Assembly (NCBI GenBank): GCA_048499455.1
Contig: JASNZV010000022.1
Span: 78,418-142,417 of the forward strand
Origin: CFX5 sp023384495
GTDB lineage: Bacteria > Chloroflexota > Anaerolineae > Caldilineales > Caldilineaceae
Direction of reading: 5' to 3'
DNA length: 64,000 nt
Positions 31,870-40,700 of the stretch are shown here, one piece after another. Numbering within the stretch: position 1 is the stretch's first letter; each line of letters starts with the position of its first letter. The position numbers and the translations under genes are program-made. The notes below the pieces were generated by a model that searched no databases, had not been told where the DNA came from, and worked only from the letters and a program-made list of their open reading frames with translations.

Positions 31870-33285
31870 CTAGCGCGTCAGTTCACGCAATTCGTCCAGC
31901 AGCGCGGCGGCGGGGTAGTCGGGGTGGAGGTAGAGCAGGTCGAAGAGCTCCACGGCCAGGCGCACGACGCCGCGGATGCTCAGGCGGTTGTTGCGCATGC
32001 CCAGGGCCAGATGTTCGGCCGCGCCGCGGCGGATCTGCCCCTGGCGGTCGCCCGGCTCGTAGCCATAGGCCTGTCCATGATAGGCCGTGATCTGTTGCAA
32101 AAAGTGACCGATCTCCTGCGGGGTGTGGTGTGGATCGAGTTCGATGACCTGCGCCGCGTCGAGCCATTGCTCCAGCGGCATCCGGTTGTCGCTGCGGGTG
32201 ACGGTGAAGAGAAAGAAGAGCGACTGCCGTTCGCCATAGGCCGGCGGATAGTCGCGGCGGTGGTGCTGTGGCAGTTGGTCGGGGTGGATCCGGCTCTGAC
32301 CGTCGCGCAGCGCGCCGTAGATCACGGCCTGGAAGAATTGATCGGCCCGGGCGCGCTGCAACGGGCGTAAGAGCGAATAGCACTCCGCCTCATCGATGAG
32401 CAGGCAGAGACCGCTGTAGCCGACCAGCCGCGCCAGCACGCTGACCCCGCCGAGCAGATAGGCGAGCTGGCGCGCATTGGCGCCCTGGCGATAGATGCTG
32501 GGGAATTTGACCCCACGCGGCGCGCTCTTGTTCATGGCCTTGTCTCGGCGCCCGCCCATAAGCCACTGCGTCCAGCCCTTGCGCTGGCGCGACGAGGGTG
32601 TGTTGGCATAGGCGTACAGGGCCACCGCCAGCGGATCGTCGCGCACCGGGGCCAGTTCCCGCACCTGTTGTAACGCATGGGGGTGTTGGTTCGCCATCTC
32701 CAGCAAGAGGGCCAGCCCGCGTTCGTCACGTCCGGGATAGCGGATCTGCGCCATCAGCCCGCCATAGACATCCATCGAGCGGTGGGGGGGCAACTCGGTC
32801 AGGTCGAGGCTGACGGTGGCCGCCAGAAAGCCGCGCTGGAGCGCCTCTTGGGCGGCCAGCTCCACCAGGTGGGTTTTGCCGTAGCCATAGTCGCCGACCA
32901 CTGCCCGCACCGCGCCCCCAGCCTGATGGGCGCAGTTGAGCGCGGCGGCCAGATCGGCGCGTTCGGCGGCGAGGCCAATCGTCAGCTCGCGGATGTGCTG
33001 CGCCGGCGCAATGCCGACGCGCAACGCCTCGACCAACTGGCGCGCCTCGAACTGTGCGCGCGGCATGGGCGCCATCGCCGGGAAGGGCGTGGAAGCGGGG
33101 AGCGACGACAGACGGGATTGCAGCATGACGGGTTGGCTCGCGGTCTGCTGGCCGTTGAATTCGTGGCGGGGGCGGCGGAAGCGCAGACCGCTCTCAAAGC
33201 GGACCATCCATTCGGCGCCGTTGCGAAAGAGCGCCACGATCTGTCCACGGCCATATTGAGGGTGTTCGACGATTTCACCGATCAT
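31870..33285 (-). CDS. BrxD-like P-loop ATPase (DUF2791 family) with N-terminal SH3-like module
   Basis: About 471 residues. The first 45 residues (VEHPQYGRGQIVALFRNG...VRFESGLRF) resemble the small SH3/tudor-like module at the end of UvrD/PcrA helicases. The ATPase core has QLVEALRVGIAP, Walker A VGDYGYGKTHLVELAA and Walker B (LCLLIDEAECYSLL), the pattern of BREX BrxD/BrxC-type DUF2791 ATPases. It is the third gene of the operon and probably forms a complex with the second DUF2791-like ATPase and the helicase. The frame could begin at TTG 33309; ATG 33285 keeps the SH3-like module and is preferred. No BREX methylase (PglX) or phosphatase (PglZ) is present in this window. Confidence 0.75.
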   Translation of the reverse strand: MIGEIVEHPQYGRGQIVALFRNGAEWMVRFESGLRFRRPRHEFNGQQTASQPVMLQSRLSSLPASTPFPAMAPMPRAQFEARQLVEALRVGIAPAQHIRELTIGLAAERADLAAALNCAHQAGGAVRAVVGDYGYGKTHLVELAAQEALQRGFLAATVSLDLTELPPHRSMDVYGGLMAQIRYPGRDERGLALLLEMANQHPHALQQVRELAPVRDDPLAVALYAYANTPSSRQRKGWTQWLMGGRRDKAMNKSAPRGVKFPSIYRQGANARQLAYLLGGVSVLARLVGYSGLCLLIDEAECYSLLRPLQRARADQFFQAVIYGALRDGQSRIHPDQLPQHHRRDYPPAYGERQSLFFLFTVTRSDNRMPLEQWLDAAQVIELDPHHTPQEIGHFLQQITAYHGQAYGYEPGDRQGQIRRGAAEHLALGMRNNRLSIRGVVRLAVELFDLLYLHPDYPAAALLDELRELTR

Positions 33286-33353
33286 GGCGGTTTTGGTCAA
33301 AGGTGACAACAGGGTCGAGCCGCTGGGGCCATCCCAGCGCGCGGCGAACCTGG

Positions 33354-34631
33354 TCAGTAGGGCGGCGTTTCACCGCCGGTCAGCTCGTCTACCTGGCCGC
33401 GGATGATGGCGATGGCCTCCTCTTCGGTGAGCAGGTGTTGCCCGCCTGCCTGCTGGCGGGCAAGCTCGGTGACAAAGGCCTTGACAAAGAGGCGGCGATG
33501 GCTGATGTCGAGGAAGACATCGCGCGCCACATTGGCCAGAATGGCGGCATTGGCGTATTGTACCTGGCGATCCAGCGTCACATCAAACGCCATTTCGTAA
33601 ATGGGAATGAGCTTCTCGCCAATCGCCAACATCAGATCGTTCTCGGCCAGGTCCAGATGCTCCAGGTCGATCTGGGGGCTGAAGTGGTTGGTGTGTGAGA
33701 AACGGCCCGGCGCGCGCACCCGCTGTTGCAGGGCCGGGTAGCGAGGCGCGATGTCGTTGATAAACTGGGGCGGCACGGCATAGACAAACATGGCGCCGGG
33801 CAACTCATCGCGGCAGCGGTCGATGACCTCGCGCAGGTTGTCGGTTGCCAGCTTCTCGGCCTTGCCCCCGATGCTCGCCATGCGGTCCACCTCATCGAAG
33901 AGCAGGATCAGCCCGCTAAACGAGAGGGCGCGGATGGTCTGCGCCAGCGAGCGCAACATGGCGAAGGCGTTGGTGCGGGTGATCTTGCCCGTCACCCCCA
34001 CCTCGCGCAGCAAGACTGTGTCGGCGGGGGTGGTCACCTCGCCCGTGAGCCAGCGGGTGAGCGCGTCGCGCCGTTCGTCCTGGCCGCGGAGGGTCGCATC
34101 CAGATAGGCGAGGATGGCGTTTTTGTAGGCCAGGTTGTCGATGGCCGACGCTTCCAGCGTGTCCACCAGGCCGCGGTAGTTGGGGTGGTTGAGCGCGTCC
34201 AGCGTCAGCTCGTCGCCGACCATGCGCGCCAGCGCGCCTTCCAATAAGATGGGCAGCCCCTTTTGGTCGGAAATGGCTTCATCGGTCTCATGCCAGATCA
34301 GGTTCTGCGCCACGGCGGCATAGACCAGGCGCTGGTCATTGTACGGAGTCTCGACCGGGCTGAGGTCGACCTTGACCACGGCAAAGCCGCGGTTCCAGGC
34401 CAGATCGCGCAGGCAATAGAGAAAGTGCGACTTGCCGCTGCCATAGTCGCCCACCACCATCTTGTAGGCGGCGCCGCCATCCTGCAAATAGGACGAAAGA
34501 TAGAACTTGTCCAGCGCGTCGAGCAGCGAGTGATTGCCCACGTTGAAATAGTGGACGCCGCGTGAGGGCGGCGCGCCGGCGCTGCCCAGCACTTCGACAA
34601 TATGGCGGGCAAGCGTGGGCGTCAGCGCCAT
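33354..34631 (-). CDS. BREX-type P-loop ATPase (DUF2791/BrxC-like)
   Basis: 425 residues. Walker A is VGDYGSGKSHFLYCL near residue 60, Walker B is LILLFDEVDRMAS, followed by a sensor segment FVYAVPPQF. The fold and motif spacing match the other ATPase of the operon and the BREX ATPase family, but the N- and C-termini differ, so these are paralogues rather than a recent duplication. Two different AAA subunits next to an Lhr-like helicase suggest a DNA-loading or DNA-translocating assembly. Forty-four bases separate it from the downstream ATPase. ATG 34631 is the only good start. Confidence 0.72.
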   Translation of the reverse strand: MALTPTLARHIVEVLGSAGAPPSRGVHYFNVGNHSLLDALDKFYLSSYLQDGGAAYKMVVGDYGSGKSHFLYCLRDLAWNRGFAVVKVDLSPVETPYNDQRLVYAAVAQNLIWHETDEAISDQKGLPILLEGALARMVGDELTLDALNHPNYRGLVDTLEASAIDNLAYKNAILAYLDATLRGQDERRDALTRWLTGEVTTPADTVLLREVGVTGKITRTNAFAMLRSLAQTIRALSFSGLILLFDEVDRMASIGGKAEKLATDNLREVIDRCRDELPGAMFVYAVPPQFINDIAPRYPALQQRVRAPGRFSHTNHFSPQIDLEHLDLAENDLMLAIGEKLIPIYEMAFDVTLDRQVQYANAAILANVARDVFLDISHRRLFVKAFVTELARQQAGGQHLLTEEEAIAIIRGQVDELTGGETPPY

Positions 34632-34711
34632 GAGAAGGGGCCTCGATACCGGTGATTTTTTACAGCGTTTCCATTCGTCGTCATCTTGCGCTCACCTCTT
34701 GGCCTCTTGGG

Positions 34712-35584
34712 TTATCCCTCCACCTCGAACGTGATGTCGGCGTAATAGTCGCCATCCAGGGGGCCGTTGGGCAGCCAAATGCTGCGCATGGCCGAGTCGG
34801 CCTGGCTCTTGGTGGCGCCGCCGAGTCGCAGGCGGTGGCGCTGGCCGTTGACTGTAGCCGTAGGCGCAGCCTGGGCCAGAACCAGGTCGCGCACAAAGAG
34901 CGGGCGTTCGTAGTCGCGGAAGGTGCTGCGCGAGGGCGCATTCCAGAAGCGAGCCGACTGGCGGTTGAGCACCAGTTTGCTGTAGGTCTCGACAATGTTG
35001 ATGCGACCACCGGCGGGGCGGCGCCCGCTGCGCTCGGTGCGCTCATCCAGCAGTTGCTGCCACGCCTGCAAGAGTTCGCCCACAAAGGAGGGCGTATCCA
35101 GTTGGCGTTCGACGATGATCTTGCGCTGCGTGTCGTAGGCTTTGAGCAGCGCGTCAATCGAGAGGGGCAGCGGGCGGGTCAGCGGCTCTTTGCCGTAGAG
35201 CCATTGCGCCTTGCGTGCGCCCATGTCGATGTTCAACACCAGCGCATCGACCACCAGGGTGGGCGGGCGGCCTTCGACTGTTTGGCCGCGGCGTTCGAAG
35301 GCGGCTTTGAGCTCGCGGGCAAAGTCAAAGGCAAGGTCGTCCAACGCCTGTTGGGTGGCGGCGGCAAAGGCGGCGACGGCGTCGTGCAGGGCCGGTTCTT
35401 CTACGCCGGCGCCGGCCTGCTGGAGTTTGACCAGGGCCTTTTGCATGGCCAGCGCGTCGAGCGTGTCACCGCCGGCTAGCCGTGCAGCCTGCGCCAGCGC
35501 AGAGGTGGCGCCGCGCAGCGCCTTGAACTGAGGCTCCAGCACCGTCTGGGCCGCCTGAAGTTGGGCGAGAAGTTCCGGGTTCAT
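34712..35584 (-). CDS. Conserved-looking orphan, first gene of the ATPase-helicase operon
   Basis: 290 residues, soluble, not recognised. The N-terminal 110 residues are Ala/Leu/Gln-rich and likely helical or coiled coil (LLAQLQAAQTVLEPQFKAL). The middle contains DALVLNIDMGARKAQWLYG and GGRINIVETYSKLVLNRQSA, and the end is beta-rich (DGDYYADITFEVEG). It might correspond to the accessory subunit that accompanies DUF2791 ATPase pairs in TerB- or BREX-related loci, but I see no TerB or BREX motif that proves it. It follows a strong promoter and is separated by 80 bases from the next gene. Confidence 0.65.
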   Translation of the reverse strand: MNPELLAQLQAAQTVLEPQFKALRGATSALAQAARLAGGDTLDALAMQKALVKLQQAGAGVEEPALHDAVAAFAAATQQALDDLAFDFARELKAAFERRGQTVEGRPPTLVVDALVLNIDMGARKAQWLYGKEPLTRPLPLSIDALLKAYDTQRKIIVERQLDTPSFVGELLQAWQQLLDERTERSGRRPAGGRINIVETYSKLVLNRQSARFWNAPSRSTFRDYERPLFVRDLVLAQAAPTATVNGQRHRLRLGGATKSQADSAMRSIWLPNGPLDGDYYADITFEVEG

Positions 35585-35638
35585 GTGCGTCAGTCGCTTC
35601 CGTGGTTGGTATGCAATGTGTAGCTTGATCGGATCAAA

Positions 35639-35666
35639 ATTATAACCTTTGTGCTGAAATGGTCAA
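35639..35666 (-). promoter_or_regulatory. Promoter of the ATPase-PIN-helicase operon
   Basis: On the minus strand TTGACC (35666-35661), 16 bases, perfect TATAAT (35644-35639), about 55 bases before the first start codon. It separates this operon from the CapA-like gene upstream. Confidence 0.65.
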
Positions 35667-35708
35667 GCGGTGGCGGCGCCCGAGGGCGCAACGCTGCTGG
35701 GGCCGCCG

Positions 35709-37370
35709 TCAGGGCCGGGCCGGCGCGGCGTTGAAGATGCGCGCGAGGATCTCGGCGCGCTCTTCGGGCGTGGCCCAGCGGGGCTGGGCGTAGCCCTCCA
35801 GCACGCCGGTGAGGATTTCGGTGCTGATGAGCCGGCCATCATAGATGGCGTGCCGGGCATAGAGTTGGGTGCGCGTCTCCCAACTCCACATCTGGTCGAA
35901 GAAGAAATTGCCTAGCCCATAACTGATGATGCCCGGCCCGCCGGCGTCGAGATGGCCATACGGCTCCTGCGCCTGGGGCACATGGCTCTGCACACCGGTG
36001 ACGATGTGGGCGCCGGCCGCGCGCATCTCGCGAAACTCTTGCACTTGCGCCGGCGTGGGCCAAGCGTTGTAGGTCTCTTCGAACTGGAACTCCACGGAAA
36101 CCACGTCCACCTCTTGGGCCAGGGCGCGCACCCGTTCGAGGATCATCTCCTTGTTGTCATAGTAATAGCAGGCGCCGGGCTCATCCTCGGTGGCCCAGGC
36201 GCTGGCCGGCCAATAGGCCAGCACGGCCAGAAAAGCAAACGAGTTGCCGTTGTGCTGCCAGAGGAGGGGGGCACAGGCCTCCTCGACATTGAGCCCGCTG
36301 CCATAGATGGCGATGTTGTTGTCGCGATAGAACTGGAGCGAACGCCGCGCGCCTTCGCGGCCAAAGTCGTTGACATGGTTGCCGCTGAGACCCACAATGT
36401 CCGTCCCAATCGCCTCGAGCGCCGCCCAATACGAAGTGTGGCTACAGAGGATCAGGTTGTTCTCGGTGTTGTTGACCACGCAGTCGTCCAGAAAGGGAAC
36501 CTCGTTGCTGACGTGGGTGATGTCGGCGGCGGCGAGGGTGGCTGAGATGACTGCGGCGGGGTAGAGCGCGCCCATGCGCTCCATGCGGGCGGCGGTGGCG
36601 CGCGACATGGCGGTGACGCCGGTCATGACGAGCGTGGTGAGGCGGCCTGGCGCGCGGTTGGTGTAGGGCCCCACTTCGGGTTGGACAAGGGGGGCGATCA
36701 GTGTTGCGCCCCCGCCCTCAATGGTAAGGCTCACGGCCAGCGGGTAGCGCGCCGGCTCCAGTTGGTTGCTGAGCACGTTGACGCCATCCACCGCCAACAC
36801 CTTGAAGCGGGGGTCGAGACGGTCAAAGGGCATAATGCCCACGGCGCCGGGCGTTGCCTCCAGCGCGGGCAAAAGGGCATCGACGATGACCACCTGTGCG
36901 GCGGTCGGCCCCCATAGGGTCCCCAACAGGTCGGCGGCGTCGGGCGTCACCAGCAGGGGGCCTTCACCCCGCCAGCGCGCCTGTAGATCAGCCAAGGGGA
37001 TGTCATCCGCCAGCGTTGCAAAGGGGACGACCGGCGCAAAGAAGCGTTCCATAATGCGGACGCTGTTGGCGCCTACCGGGGCCGGCGCGATGACCACGCT
37101 GGCGTTTTCGGGCCGGTCGAGCAGATAGAGCGGCGCCCGGCCCGCGGTTGTCTCGAGATGGGGAGTGGCGTTGAGCGTAGCCAGAAAGCGGCGGGTCAGG
37201 TTGGCGGGGACGTCGGGCGCTATCCCCACGGTGATGGGCGCGAGGCCCTCGTCCGCACGCAGACGGGTGTCTTGGATGGTGAAAGAGCAGCCGGTCAAAG
37301 AGAAGACTGTGGCGACAGTGATAATCGTGATGATAAAGAGGAGAAATACTTTCTTGATTTGATCCATCAT
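35709..37370 (-). CDS. CapA-family (PGA_cap) metallophosphatase-like lipoprotein
   Basis: About 553 residues. The signal peptide ends in a lipobox (FSLTGC), so the protein is anchored outside the membrane. Residues 35-250 resemble a periplasmic-binding-like module (ITVGIAPDVPANLTRR). The C-terminal half has CapA family features: VGLSGNHVNDFGREG, VVSVEFQFEETYN, TGVQSHVPQAQEPYG and SYGLGNFFFDQM. The family is named from poly-gamma-glutamate capsule synthesis, but most members outside cap operons have unknown substrates. I chose ATG 37370 because the signal peptide begins there; a TTG at 37412 would add 14 residues. It is a single gene with no cap partners. Confidence 0.82.
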   Translation of the reverse strand: MMDQIKKVFLLFIITIITVATVFSLTGCSFTIQDTRLRADEGLAPITVGIAPDVPANLTRRFLATLNATPHLETTAGRAPLYLLDRPENASVVIAPAPVGANSVRIMERFFAPVVPFATLADDIPLADLQARWRGEGPLLVTPDAADLLGTLWGPTAAQVVIVDALLPALEATPGAVGIMPFDRLDPRFKVLAVDGVNVLSNQLEPARYPLAVSLTIEGGGATLIAPLVQPEVGPYTNRAPGRLTTLVMTGVTAMSRATAARMERMGALYPAAVISATLAAADITHVSNEVPFLDDCVVNNTENNLILCSHTSYWAALEAIGTDIVGLSGNHVNDFGREGARRSLQFYRDNNIAIYGSGLNVEEACAPLLWQHNGNSFAFLAVLAYWPASAWATEDEPGACYYYDNKEMILERVRALAQEVDVVSVEFQFEETYNAWPTPAQVQEFREMRAAGAHIVTGVQSHVPQAQEPYGHLDAGGPGIISYGLGNFFFDQMWSWETRTQLYARHAIYDGRLISTEILTGVLEGYAQPRWATPEERAEILARIFNAAPARP

Positions 37371-37567
37371 CTGATTTGATTCCGTAATGCCGTCATCCGG
37401 GAGGTTCGACAACCATTGCGCTGTGGCCGCACGGCTTGTTCGCTGAGCTATGTGCGCAACGCCCTCCGGCCCTTTACAGGACCAGACGGCATTTTACCAC
37501 AGCAAGGGCAGCATGCCGTATAGGCGCTGGTTCGTGAAAGTGCGTCGCACCTGAGCGACAAAACGAA

Positions 37568-37595
37568 GAGACCCGGCTCGTTGCAGCCGGGTCTC
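37568..37595. repeat. GC-rich hairpin upstream of the CapA-like gene
   Basis: GAGACCCGGCT and AGCCGGGTCTC, 11-base perfect arms around a six-base loop. There is no U-run on either strand. It lies in the 410-base gap between the C25 protease and CapA genes together with the palindrome at 37714-37769. Confidence 0.55.
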
Positions 37596-37713
37596 CAGGG
37601 GAGAGGTGAGGGGCTGGGGCCGCCGAACGGCTCCGGTGCGTTGGGGAACCCCCGCCGCCGGGCGACGGGGGCTGAGAGGCTAGATACACGACGGTGCAAA
37701 TATAGAGACAGTT

Positions 37714-37769
37714 GTAGTAGCGACTTTAGTCGCTCGTGTGGGCGGCAAAGCGACTAAAGTCGCTACTAC
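37714..37769. repeat. 21-bp inverted repeat ('CGACTAAAGTCGCTACTAC' type)
   Basis: GTAGTAGCGACTTTAGTCGCT at 37714-37734 pairs perfectly with 37749-37769 across a 14-base loop. The inner part AGCGACTTTAGTCGCT is itself palindromic. It begins just beyond the stop of the C25 protease and probably serves as its transcription terminator or is a dispersed palindrome. Confidence 0.65.
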
Positions 37770-37780
37770 GGATGCTTTCG

Positions 37781-40700
37781 TCACTTGCTTACCACCGGCA
37801 GGAAGAGCTGGTGCGAGTCACTTGCGCTGGTTGTGTCGCCCACGAGGGCGAACTCGGTAAGGTGGTCCGCCGTGCAGGCGACTTGGTTGCCCGCCGGATC
37901 CACCTGCGAGTTGATGGGCTGCCACTGGCCGTTCTCATCCAGGTACTGGCAGCGCAGCGTTGATTCGTCGATACCTTTCTCGGCCAGTTCCTCGTCGGTG
38001 TAGCCAAGGGTCAGGGTGTAGGCCCCGTCGAACTCGGTCACCTGTTCCACATTGCCTTCGCTGTTGGTCTCGGTGAAGGCGTCGATGGCGAAGTGGCGCA
38101 GACCCTGCACGCCCTGGCCCAGCGGCTGGCTGGGGCTGGTGAGCACGTTGTAGAAGAGGTCGGTCGCCACGCGCACCGAGCCGTCGCCAAAGGCCATCTC
38201 GAACTGGCTCGGCGCATGTTCTACCTTACCGCCAGTTTCCGGTGTCACCTTGCCCTGCGCATCGGCCGCGCCCAGCAGAGCGCCCGTGCCATCGGGGTTG
38301 ATGGCCGACAGTTCGATGGGCGTGTCCGGGTCCACATCGTTGATAAAGTCGAGCAGCGCCTGGCCGTCCACCACTTCGCCGCGGGCCACGGGGTTGCCGT
38401 CTTGCAGGGCGGTGATGGTGGCGCCGTGGACCGGGTACTCCACCTGCCACTGTTTCGGGTTGACCGTCAACACGTTGTAGACGTACCACGGGAAGACGAT
38501 CTGGTAGGGGTGCTTGGTCCACATCTTCATGGAGGGGTCGCCAAAGACGTGGTAGAGGATCACGTTGGTTGTGGCGGCGTCGTTGCTGACGCTGCCGGCG
38601 GTCTGCGCCTGCCCCACCTGACTGACCATGTAAGCCTTGCCATAGTTGAGAATGTCGCCCAGCCGCTGGATCGAGCTATTGGGGCCATAGTTCGGCACCA
38701 CATTGGGGAAGGTGGCGTCAAAGAGGCCGCGGGCAAGGGCGCTGTTGGCCCAGGTGGGGCTGTTGCGCGTGTCGCCGATGACGCCCACCGCACCGCCTTC
38801 CATGCGCAGGATGCGTTCGGCCCAGTAGACGCCGTTGACCGTGGTGTTGTAGTTCCAATCTTGCAGCGCCGGGTTGAGCGTCTCGTTGTCGAAGAGGCCG
38901 CTGGCGCAGTTGATGCTGTAGATCACCGGGGTGCGGTTGCCGTTGCTGAGGCTGTTCAGGTGGCTGGTGCTAAAGCTGGGGCCACCCCATCCGCTAGGGC
39001 CACCGTGACCGCGATGCATCATCAGGAAGCGACCTGCATTGATAGCGTTGACGATCTCCGTGCTGCTGCCGCTCCACGGGTAGCCGGAAGTGGCGCGCAG
39101 GTCGGGCGGCAGCAGGGCGCCGTTGTAGTAGCGGTTGGGCACGGTGCTGCGGATCGCACTGTTGTAATAGCTCGAGTTGTTTGGGTTGTTGTGATAGGCC
39201 GTGCTGGTGTTGTAAATGCGCTCGACAGCGTAACCGGTCGCCTGCAACGCATTGCGCACCAGCTCCGACGTCTCGATAAAGCTGCGCGAGGCTGTACCAT
39301 CCTGCACCACATCGGGGCGGCAGCACTGGAAGTAGGAGGCGAGGCTCACGTTGCTGTAGAAGGCCGGCTGGAAGGGCGGCAGGTTTTCATAGTTGATGAT
39401 CTTGTTGATCACCGTCTGTGCCTGCTCCAGCGTATCGACCGGGATGCGACCGTAGGCCAGGTCGGGCGCCAGGTCACCGGGGGTCATCAACGAGTAGTCC
39501 AGGTCGGTGCCGGCGCTGTCGCCGTACATGGTGGTGCGGTAGAAGGGGGGGATGAACTCGGCGTCGCCCAGCAGCAGCAGGTAGGAGGGGCGCACCAGAC
39601 AGTTGTTGTAGCGGTTGCGCACCGTGTCGCGGATCTGCGCCGCGGTTGTGCCGGCCAGACCGGCGCCGTTGCCCGTGTTGATCACCACGGTAGAGAGGCC
39701 ACGGCTCACCTTCCAGTTGCGCAGCGCATCGGCCGCCGGGCGGAAGGTGGGGTCGGTGATGATGAGATATTCGTGCCCCCAGCAGATCGATGGGGCGATG
39801 ATCTCGCCAAACGGGTACTCAAAGAGGGCCCGGTGGTTGAGCGCCTGGGCGTAGATGCCGTCAAAGCTGCGCTCAAATGGATTGGCAATCACGCTCCGGG
39901 GCAGGAATCCCTCTTCGCCCCCTTCAAATACCAACTCGAACTCCACCGATTTGAAGGTGGTCAACAATTTGGTCTTGGGGTTGTACTGGCCGCCCGCCAC
40001 GTTGATCTGCACCATTTTGAGGTCACGCATGCTGCCCATGCGTTCGATGGTGACGATCTCGCGCGGGAAATTGGCGTCGGTGTCGTAGGCCTCTTCGTCC
40101 TTGCTGAAGGGTGGGTCCTCAAAGGTTTCGGGCGGCAGTTCGCCCTCTTCCTGACCCACCGGCACATCGACGGCGGGTTCCTGGGCCGGCCAGAGATCGA
40201 CGGTGTATTCTTCACCGGGGATGACGCGCAGCCCGGCCAGCCTGACCTCGGCGCCGTGTGGCACACCGATCATGCGGCGCACAACCGGCACATCGGGCAG
40301 ACCAGGCGTGTTGCCGTAGACATCTACACCGGGCAGGATGTGTTGCACATATTCGACGCCATCGGGGCCTTTGACGTTGATCAACTGCGGTTCGGGCAGG
40401 CCAAAGTTGGCCTCAAAGCGCTCGTTGTTCGACGTACCGAGCATGACCGTGATGGGAACTGACACCTCAAAAGACGGCGCTTCGGGCAGCGGGAAGGTCT
40501 CGCTGCTGGTGTGGGGGGCGAAGTAAAGGTCGTCGATGGACTCGCTGAGGAGCGTGTCGCCATAGTCCAGGGTTAAGGTGACGATACGCCCTTGCGGGTC
40601 GTGGAGGCCGAGGAAGGTCTGGTACGGTTCGGGTACGACTGCGCGCGCCACGCAGATGACCTGCCCGGCGGCGTCATACGCGACCAGCGCGCCGATGTGC

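Noticed and set aside
28047..35584. A complete BREX type 2 locus
   Set aside because: Only DUF2791-type ATPases and an Lhr/BrxHI-like helicase are present; PglX methylase, PglZ phosphatase, PglW and PglY are not found in the window.
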